Below are positions 27,009 through 33,747 of a stretch of 33,747 nt of DNA, piece by piece. The stretch covers positions 1 through 33,747 of the forward strand of contig JAJRUX010000090.1 in assembly GCA_024277575.1 (NCBI GenBank). The letters are read 5' to 3'. The position numbers were made by a program, and so were the translations under genes. The notes beneath the pieces are model-generated. The model was not told the DNA's origin. It was given only the letters and a program-made list of their open reading frames with translations, and did not search any database. Numbering within the stretch: position 1 is the first letter of the stretch; each line of letters opens with the position of its first letter. This stretch comes from Gammaproteobacteria bacterium (lineage in GTDB: Bacteria > Pseudomonadota > Gammaproteobacteria > Thiohalospirales > Thiohalospiraceae).

Positions 27009-30000
27009 TGGTCTGTTAAACGTTTGGCGAACAGGATGCGAAAAAAATGTCTCAGATCAAAAGAGACCGCCAGAATAGCCGGTATGGCAAGCAGCGTTAT
27101 AACGGTTGCAAATGCCAGTCCGGACGAGAGCGCGAGTGCCATGGGAGAAACAAACGGATCCATTCCACCCCAGCCATAGGCGGTGGGTAGCAGCCCCAGC
27201 ACTGTAGTAGCTGCAGTCAGTATGACGGCCCGCAACCGACGCCTGCCAGCCTGAATAATTGCCTCGCGCCAGGCTACCCCCTGTTCAATCGCCCTTTGCA
27301 CAAATACCAGTAGCACCAGTGCGCTGTTTACCACCACGCCGGAGAGCGCCACCATTCCCATCAGGGCAAAAAAGGATAGTGGCATGGGCTTCCAGAACAG
27401 GTCATGGAGATAGAAACTGACGATGATGCCGATAGTACCAAAGGGTATCGCCAGCAGGACAATCAACGGATAACCCAGACTGTTGAACTGAATGGCGAGA
27501 ATGAAAAATATCCCGACGATGGCAAACAGAAATGAGAACATCAGATCGCGCACCGATTCCTGATTTTTCTCTTCCTCTCCGCCGTAGTTTACTGTCACTT
27601 TGCCGTTTGCATCGCCCAGCCATTGCGCCTCTTTCTCTTTTACCAGCCGGTTGATTTCCACACTGGTGAGGCGATCCGTATCGATATTTGCGGTAACGGT
27701 CACAACCCGGATCCCTGCCTTGTGGCGGATGGTAGAGTAACCGGGATGCTCCTCAAAACGGGCAATTTTGGCCAGCGGAACCAGCCCGCCATGTTGATTC
27801 GGGATCTCCAGTTTGTTGATCTGCTCCAGCTGTTTTTTTCCGTAATCCGGAAAATGAATAGTGACATCGATCTCCTCGGTGCCCCGGCGCAGGGTGGAGA
27901 CTACCAGCCCGTCCACTGCTGCACGAAGGTGATTTGCTGCCGTGGCCAGATTGACGCCTGCATAGGCAGCCAGGGTCCGGTCCAGGACAAGATGCAGCTC
28001 ATCATCCCCTCGTTGCAGACCGCTTTCCACAGAGGTGACCCCTTCAACCTGCTCAAGAAATGTGATAAGACGTTGCGCAGCAGATTCACCCACCGCACTA
28101 TCATTGCTGCTGATCTCCACCTCCAGGGGACGTCCGGTGGGTGGGCCGCCCTTAACTTCTGTGAAGGCTATTGTGAGATTGGGAAACAGTGGCGGGATCG
28201 TTTTCGCCAGATGGTGCATATCCTTCATGGCATCATGCTCAGGCCGGGAAACCGCCGGTGTGTAAAGAACCCGGATCTGTCCATATCGCGAGCCGCGCTG
28301 GGTCAGTGGATCGCCCGCATCGAGGGCAATCTGTCCGGTTGTAATAATCGTGGCTTCCAGGTATTGAGGTTCAATGCTCTCCCTGACTTTTTGATCAACT
28401 TTCAGCAACTGTTCCTGCATCTTCTCAAGGGTGATTCCTGAAGGGGCAGTAATGCGCAGGATGTATTGATCCACACCTGCTGGAGGAAATAGTTGAAAAG
28501 ACATATGCGTTTTTGCAAGCCAGATACTGCCGGCCAGCATCGCAATCGAAATAATCACCGTGAGCCAGCGCAGTTTTAGCGCGATCTCCAGCAGTTTTGC
28601 ATAGCCGTTTTCCATTGCAACAATCCAGGCGCGCTCTTTGGGTTGTTTATGTGGGTGTGCAATATGCGCAACATGACTGGGCAGAATAAAAAAGGACTCC
28701 AGCAGTGATAGGAAGAGCATCAGAATCACCACTACCGGAATAGCGACAATAAATTTTCCGATGATTCCGCTCATGAACAGCATGGGCAGAAAAGCGACGA
28801 TGGTGGTGGTTACGGTAGCGGTTACCGGACCGATCAGCTCCATGGCCCCTTTTACCGCAGCATCCAGCGGTTTGAGCCCCTTCTCCATGTGATAGGTAAT
28901 ATTTTCGCCGATGATAATGGCATCATCCACCATCATTCCCAGCACCATGATAAAGCCCAGCATGGAGATCAGGTTGAGCGTAATCCCGGACAGATAGAGT
29001 ATGTAGAGACCGCCGAAAAAGATAATCGGAAGTCCCCAGGTGGTAGTGATGGCAACCGATGGGCGTAAAAACAGAAATAGTGAGAGAAATACCAACACAA
29101 TACCGGCCGCACCGTTGTTGGTAAGAACTCCCAGACGCATGCGGGTAAAGCGGGAAAAATCCTCGAAGGTCTCAATGTGAACCTGTTCACCATAGATTTC
29201 CGGTACCCTGTCCAGATAGGCGCGCAGGGTATCGACAACGTCAATAATATCCGCATCTGTTTTCTTCAGGATGATCATGCTGAGCGCACGCTCTCCGCTT
29301 ACGTTATACAACGTATGCGCATCAGCCAGCGTCTCATTGACGGTTGCGATATCACCGAGGCGCAGGGTATTTCCCCGATCATTGGCCCGCAAAACCAGAT
29401 TGGCCACATCCTCACTGCTTTTGAACTCACCTACGATACGCAGCGCTTTCTGTCCGCTGTTCGTGTCCAGATCACCAACGGGAGCATTGATATTCCAGCT
29501 GCGCAGCAGCTCGCTCACTTCAGCAATCGAGACATGCTGCCTGTGCATTTTGTCCGGGTCAACGACAATTCGCAGTTCAGCCTTCCGATCCCCCGGGATC
29601 TGCACCATCGCCACACCATCCAGGTTAAGCAGATCCTGCTCGATCTGATCTCCCAGCCGCTTGAGTTCCACCGGAGAGATCGGAGAATAGATGGCCAGAC
29701 GGATTACGGGAAAAACGGTTCCATCAATCTCAAGGACATAGGGCTGCCTTGGCAGATCATCCGGTAGCTCGGCACGATCCACCGCCAGTTGCACATCATT
29801 GGTGATGCGATCACGGTTGGTTGCATCGGGATCCAGATCCAGCGTAATAGTCCCTGAACCAGGAAAGGAGACCGAGATCATTTTATCGATGCCGTTTAAT
29901 GCCTTTATCTCCTGCTCAATCGGAGTGATCACCAGCCGTTCGACCTCTTCCGGTGTGGCACCGGGATAGGTTACGCCGATCTGAATTTGATCGAGATTGA

Positions 30001-30121
30001 CGTTGGGAAAGGCTTCCCGGTTTATTTCATAGGCGGCAAACAGTCCCAGTAACATGATTCCGATAGAGATCAGATTGACCAGCAGGCCGCGCTCAACAAA
30101 AAACCGAATCAGATTTGTCAT
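27005..30121 (-). CDS. RND-family efflux transporter (AcrB/MexF-like, 1038 aa)
   Basis: REAFPNVNLDQIQIGVTYPGATPEEVERLVITPIEQEIKALNGIDKM...GMMVDDAIIIGENI...GMVALSGVVVNSALVL. Confidence 0.95.
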   Translation of the reverse strand: MTNLIRFFVERGLLVNLISIGIMLLGLFAAYEINREAFPNVNLDQIQIGVTYPGATPEEVERLVITPIEQEIKALNGIDKMISVSFPGSGTITLDLDPDATNRDRITNDVQLAVDRAELPDDLPRQPYVLEIDGTVFPVIRLAIYSPISPVELKRLGDQIEQDLLNLDGVAMVQIPGDRKAELRIVVDPDKMHRQHVSIAEVSELLRSWNINAPVGDLDTNSGQKALRIVGEFKSSEDVANLVLRANDRGNTLRLGDIATVNETLADAHTLYNVSGERALSMIILKKTDADIIDVVDTLRAYLDRVPEIYGEQVHIETFEDFSRFTRMRLGVLTNNGAAGIVLVFLSLFLFLRPSVAITTTWGLPIIFFGGLYILYLSGITLNLISMLGFIMVLGMMVDDAIIIGENITYHMEKGLKPLDAAVKGAMELIGPVTATVTTTIVAFLPMLFMSGIIGKFIVAIPVVVILMLFLSLLESFFILPSHVAHIAHPHKQPKERAWIVAMENGYAKLLEIALKLRWLTVIISIAMLAGSIWLAKTHMSFQLFPPAGVDQYILRITAPSGITLEKMQEQLLKVDQKVRESIEPQYLEATIITTGQIALDAGDPLTQRGSRYGQIRVLYTPAVSRPEHDAMKDMHHLAKTIPPLFPNLTIAFTEVKGGPPTGRPLEVEISSNDSAVGESAAQRLITFLEQVEGVTSVESGLQRGDDELHLVLDRTLAAYAGVNLATAANHLRAAVDGLVVSTLRRGTEEIDVTIHFPDYGKKQLEQINKLEIPNQHGGLVPLAKIARFEEHPGYSTIRHKAGIRVVTVTANIDTDRLTSVEINRLVKEKEAQWLGDANGKVTVNYGGEEEKNQESVRDLMFSFLFAIVGIFFILAIQFNSLGYPLIVLLAIPFGTIGIIVSFYLHDLFWKPMPLSFFALMGMVALSGVVVNSALVLLVFVQRAIEQGVAWREAIIQAGRRRLRAVILTAATTVLGLLPTAYGWGGMDPFVSPMALALSSGLAFATVITLLAIPAILAVSFDLRHFFRILFAKRLTDQ

Positions 30122-31533
30122 GGATAGAGCTTTCCGCGTAGCAGAGCCAGTGTTGCGTATCGTTTCAGCAGCTCTACACGCTGCTGTTTCAGGGCCAGTT
30201 CGGCTGCCTGCAGCTCTGCCTCATGCTGTATTACTGTATTGGTATCAAGCCGCGCATCCTGATACAGGCGCTCCGATTCGTGATACTTGGCTTTTTCGCT
30301 GGCCAGGCGTTGTTGATAACCATCCACTGTTTTTTGGTTCTCCACTATCTCCGCAACCAGACTGGAGATCCGGTAGCGCAGTTGATAGCGTATATTTTTT
30401 ATCTCCTGCAATACTCTGTACCGCTCCAGTTGCGCCTGGTATAGCGCCGCATCAAATCCTCTGCGGTCAAGGGCCCGCTGATACTCAATATTGACCCCAC
30501 CTGCCAAATCGGTTTTATTCATGGAGTTTCTGCCGGTATCCCCCGCCAGATTACGCATGCCGGCGGAAACAACCAGATCCAGTGTATCCTTGCGTGCGTT
30601 CCTGCGACGTTCGATTACTGCACGAGCGATCTCCAGACGGCCCTGTTCCCGGTTGAGCGCAGGGCTGTGGGCATCTGCCTCGGCAAGGAAAGATTCGATA
30701 TCAGTTGTTGAGACAGGGAACTCCTCCAGTAAAGGAAGCAGGCGGATTTCATTATCCCAAGATGCTCCAATAAGGCGGTTAAGCGCCACACGCTGCTGCT
30801 TCTGAATTAACTGAAGAGAGCGATAAGAGGCCTGTTCAGCCCGGATCCGGGCGTTGGCCTGAAGATGATCTTTCTCTTCCGTCAGGCCCAGTTCAGCTCT
30901 TTTATCAATATATCTCCTCAGCCGCTTGGCGCGATTAATCGCATGTTGGCTGTTCTCAATCCGGTAGCGGGTAAACAGGGTGGAGTAAAACAGTTCAATT
31001 ACCTGGGCGGCGAGCTGATCCCGCTGCTCCTTGCGGTTGGCTTTCGCTATATCCACCTGTGTTCCCGCAATGATCAAACCCTGGTTAAAATCCGGATTTC
31101 CATTGCCCCGCCAAAAAGGTTTTCGATAGTTCAAATCGATATTGATATTGTTGGCCGGATTAGGGTAGCCGCGGAAAAAAGAGCCGCCGGAATTATCTTC
31201 GCGCCGGTATGAAGTAGACAGCCCGATATGTTCACCTGTTCTCAGTGTGCGGCTCAGTTCCCCCGCAACACTAAAACTATCGCTTGGGGTGCCGATAAAA
31301 GAGAGGTCACGAGAGTAACCGCTCTTTCCACCCAACACAAAACCGGTCTGGCTTTCTACCTGCGGCAGCTCCTGTCGGGCATGTTCTATATCCAGATCCG
31401 CCAGAGCCAGGTCAGGATAGTTATCCAGCGTTCTTTGTACCAGCTGAACCAGCGTCAATTCATCGACTGCGAATGCAAAAACGGGGGAAATCAGCAAACA
31501 GCTTGCAAACAGATAGAAAAAAATTTTCTTCAT
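30118..31533 (-). CDS. TolC-family outer membrane efflux protein
   Basis: Signal peptide, TLVQLVQRTLDNYPDLALADLDIEHARQELPQVESQTGF; TolC-like repeats; stop overlaps the RND start. Confidence 0.85.
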   Translation of the reverse strand: MKKIFFYLFASCLLISPVFAFAVDELTLVQLVQRTLDNYPDLALADLDIEHARQELPQVESQTGFVLGGKSGYSRDLSFIGTPSDSFSVAGELSRTLRTGEHIGLSTSYRREDNSGGSFFRGYPNPANNINIDLNYRKPFWRGNGNPDFNQGLIIAGTQVDIAKANRKEQRDQLAAQVIELFYSTLFTRYRIENSQHAINRAKRLRRYIDKRAELGLTEEKDHLQANARIRAEQASYRSLQLIQKQQRVALNRLIGASWDNEIRLLPLLEEFPVSTTDIESFLAEADAHSPALNREQGRLEIARAVIERRRNARKDTLDLVVSAGMRNLAGDTGRNSMNKTDLAGGVNIEYQRALDRRGFDAALYQAQLERYRVLQEIKNIRYQLRYRISSLVAEIVENQKTVDGYQQRLASEKAKYHESERLYQDARLDTNTVIQHEAELQAAELALKQQRVELLKRYATLALLRGKLYP

Positions 31534-31777
31534 TATTCGTTTAATAAGGGATTATAGCGTGTGTGTTTACACGGGTAATTTATTATAGCGGGTATATAAA
31601 CCCGTCATGAAGGAAAAACAGCGATAAAACCAAACATAAAATACCCGGGAAAAGTGCCATAATGCACTGAAATATAACGAATACGTTAATCCTGTATGCC
31701 GTAATTCGTATGGTTCTGACAGAAAATTGTTTGAAAAAAAGCTGTTCAATTTGATGGGAAGGATTCAGTTAAACAAT

Positions 31778-31870
31778 TGGCGGAGAGGGCGGGATTCGAA
31801 CCCGCGTGGGGCGTTAAAGCCCCCAACCGATTTCGAGTCGGTGCCGGTATGACCGCTTCGGTACCTCTCC
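31778..31870 (-). tRNA. tRNA-Ser(CGA)
   Basis: Minus strand GGAGAGGTACCGAAGCGGTCATACCGGCACCGACTCGAAATCGGT...GGGTTCGAATCCCGCCCTCTCCGCCA; anticodon loop CTCGAAA (CGA), long variable arm, encoded CCA. Confidence 0.97.
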
Positions 31871-32185
31871 AGTTGGTAAATAGGATACGCGTTTATATAT
31901 ATGACAACAAGTCAGGAATATCTCTCAATTCGCGAGAAACATTGAAAATTATTGATTCATCTTGTCAAACAAAAAGAAGCATGTTGCTCAAATTATGGAG
32001 TCGATCCTTCAAAACCGAAACATTCTGTAGCAGACTATTGGCATACTGCCTGCCAATGGCCGGAACTGCTTTCCGGATTTAGCGATCGACCCCATAGAGG
32101 ATGTAGAAAAATATTTGATGTGCACAATTATCGATTTCAGCCGAACGGCCAGCCAATAACCGTTAAACAGCAAGAATCCAGGATT

Positions 32186-33568
32186 ATGCGTACGCTCCTG
32201 AAAATTTTTCTTTTCTGTATGATTGTGCTGACTGGACTCCTCTGTGTTCGACCGACTGGGAAGTTAACTCAACTTGAAGATGTATTGCAGAACAATCGAC
32301 TGATAGTGGTAACTCGTAACGCCTCCAGCACCTATTATGAGGATCCATCCGGGCCAACGGGGCTGGAGTTTGACTTGGTGAAGATGTTTGCTGACCGGCT
32401 CAACGTAGAACTGAAATTTATTGTGGCTTCCGATCTGGAGCAAATATTCACTACTCTGGCACAGGGCAAGGCTCACTTTGCTGCAGCAGGGCTGACTCAA
32501 ACCCAGGACCGTGCAAAACTGCTGCGGTTTACCCCCCCATATCAGCACGTTGTACAACAGTTGATTTACCGTCAAGGCTCACCGCGTCCCAAAAATATCG
32601 CCGACTTGAATGGTGGTAAGCTGGTCGTGGTTGCCGGAAGCAGTCATATTGAGCGGCTGCATGAGTTGCGCCGGAAATATCCTGAACTGACATGGGAAGA
32701 GAGCCTCAAGTTCAGTAACGATGATTTGCTGCAGAAAGTGGAATCAAGGCAGATAGCTTATACTGTTGTAGACTCCAATGAGCTACTTCTCAGTCGCCGC
32801 TTTTATCCCCACGTGCGGGTCGCTTTTGAACTCAGTGAAAAACAGCCTGTCGGCTGGGCTTTTTCAGTCAAGACTGATGACACTCTGTACCGGCAAGCGG
32901 TCAATTTCTTTATAGATATATACAACAGCGGAGTCTTGGAGCAGATTCTGGAGCGTTACTATGGACACATTGGCGAGTTTGACTATGTGGCAACGACCGC
33001 CTTCAAGCTTCATATTCAGCAGCGGCTACCAAACTATCGTGAACTGTTTGAAATCGCCGCAGAAACCCACGGTTTTGATTGGCGTTTGCTTGCTGCCATG
33101 GCTTATCAGGAGTCACACTGGAATCCACGGGCAATATCACCTACCGGGGTTCGCGGAATCATGATGCTGACCCGGATTACCGCTAAACAGATGGGAATCA
33201 AAAAGCGCACCGATCCTGCACAAAGTATTCAAGGGGGTTCCCGCTATCTTCGTTTTCTGAAAGACCGGCTTCCCGATGAGATTGCGGAGCCAGATCGCAA
33301 CTGGTTGGCGCTGGCGGCATACAATATTGGTTATGGCCATCTGATGGATGCCCGTAACATTACCCGCCAAACAGGAGGGAATCCCAATCTATGGATGGAC
33401 GTCAAGAAAAAACTGCCACGATTGCGGGATGAAAAATGGTACCAGAAAACAAGGTATGGGTTCGCGCGTGGTGATGAGGCGGTACGATATGTAGAAAATA
33501 TCCGCAGTTATTACCAGATTCTGCTGAGAGAATTTGATTCCAGCACAGAGATAGCCGCGCGGGAGTGA
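32186..33568 (+). CDS. mltF: Membrane-bound lytic murein transglycosylase F (SBP domain + SLT domain)
   Basis: LIVVTRNASSTYYEDPSGPTGLEFDLVKMFAD (SBP_bac_3) and LLAAMAYQESHWNPRAISPTGVRGIMMLTRITAKQMGI (SLT). ATG 32186 is the likely start. Confidence 0.93.
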   Translation: MRTLLKIFLFCMIVLTGLLCVRPTGKLTQLEDVLQNNRLIVVTRNASSTYYEDPSGPTGLEFDLVKMFADRLNVELKFIVASDLEQIFTTLAQGKAHFAAAGLTQTQDRAKLLRFTPPYQHVVQQLIYRQGSPRPKNIADLNGGKLVVVAGSSHIERLHELRRKYPELTWEESLKFSNDDLLQKVESRQIAYTVVDSNELLLSRRFYPHVRVAFELSEKQPVGWAFSVKTDDTLYRQAVNFFIDIYNSGVLEQILERYYGHIGEFDYVATTAFKLHIQQRLPNYRELFEIAAETHGFDWRLLAAMAYQESHWNPRAISPTGVRGIMMLTRITAKQMGIKKRTDPAQSIQGGSRYLRFLKDRLPDEIAEPDRNWLALAAYNIGYGHLMDARNITRQTGGNPNLWMDVKKKLPRLRDEKWYQKTRYGFARGDEAVRYVENIRSYYQILLREFDSSTEIAARE

Positions 33569-33614
33569 GCATGTCAAGCACCAGTACTCTTTCAAGGTAA
33601 TAAATCAGGATTCA

Positions 33615-33747
33615 GTTGGTCTGTCAGCGTTCAGGGCAAGGCGCGCCTCACAGGGAATGGCCTTAGTCCTTGCCAAGAGGCGCAACGCAGCCATGGACGC
33701 TGACAGGCCAACCCTTCGGGCGCTCCTGTGGTGCTTCGCAGCGGCGT
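33615..33747. repeat. Interspersed-repeat-like element, truncated by window end
   Basis: GTTGGTCTGTCAGCGT (33615-33630) pairs with ACGCTGACAGGCCAAC (33697-33712), 15/16; GC-rich noncoding sequence after mltF. Confidence 0.5.

Noticed and set aside
27623-28441. Plus-strand 272-aa ORF antisense to the RND gene
   Set aside because: Shadow ORF opposite a canonical RND transporter with strong family motifs.
31778-31870. Possible suppressor tRNA explaining the TAG/TAA/TGA stops
   Set aside because: Anticodon reads CGA (Ser UCG), not CUA, UUA or UCA; no suppressor tRNA is visible in this window.
31777-32082. ORF MAERAGFEPAWGVKAPNRFRVGAG...
   Set aside because: It is the antisense translation of tRNA-Ser(CGA), a classic spurious ORF.
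31952-32185. N-terminal extension of the mltF ORF
   Set aside because: No family similarity; ATG 32186 begins a hydrophobic membrane anchor as expected for MltF.
1-33747. CRISPR array, integrase, phage or toxin-antitoxin genes
   Set aside because: No regularly spaced direct repeats, recombinase-like or TA-like ORFs were seen on reading.

Overview
Gammaproteobacterial-looking chromosomal window, probably from a sulfur-oxidiser or denitrifier (lineage is inference). It contains: (1) a nitrate-respiration cluster (~0.5-12.3 kb): narK1, a small membrane protein, UspA, a 43-aa small ORF missed by the ORF track, DUF2892, narK2, narGHJI. Three of these genes (narK1, narG, narH) are each cut by one in-frame stop with no frameshift. 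NarH also has an unusual C-terminal linker plus helix-hairpin-helix domain. (2) A candidate biosynthetic island (~12.6-20.4 kb): two paralogous GNAT-like proteins flank a DUF4874/DUF4832-like lipoprotein, an AsnB-type amidotransferase, a stand-alone acyl carrier protein and a NadE-like ATP pyrophosphatase. (3) Cytochrome c, a lipoprotein gene with a fourth in-frame stop (TGA right after the lipobox Cys), and a DUF4126 protein. (4) metZ, preceded by a SAM-II-like riboswitch with an apparent terminator/antiterminator, and followed by a 168-bp palindromic MITE-like element 2 bp from its stop codon. (5) pgl, a histone-H1-like K/A-rich protein, and a tightly overlapping OMF-RND-YihY operon with no adaptor gene. 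(6) tRNA-Ser(CGA), mltF, and a repeat element running off the right edge. All family calls come from reading the translations and recalling motifs; no database search was run.
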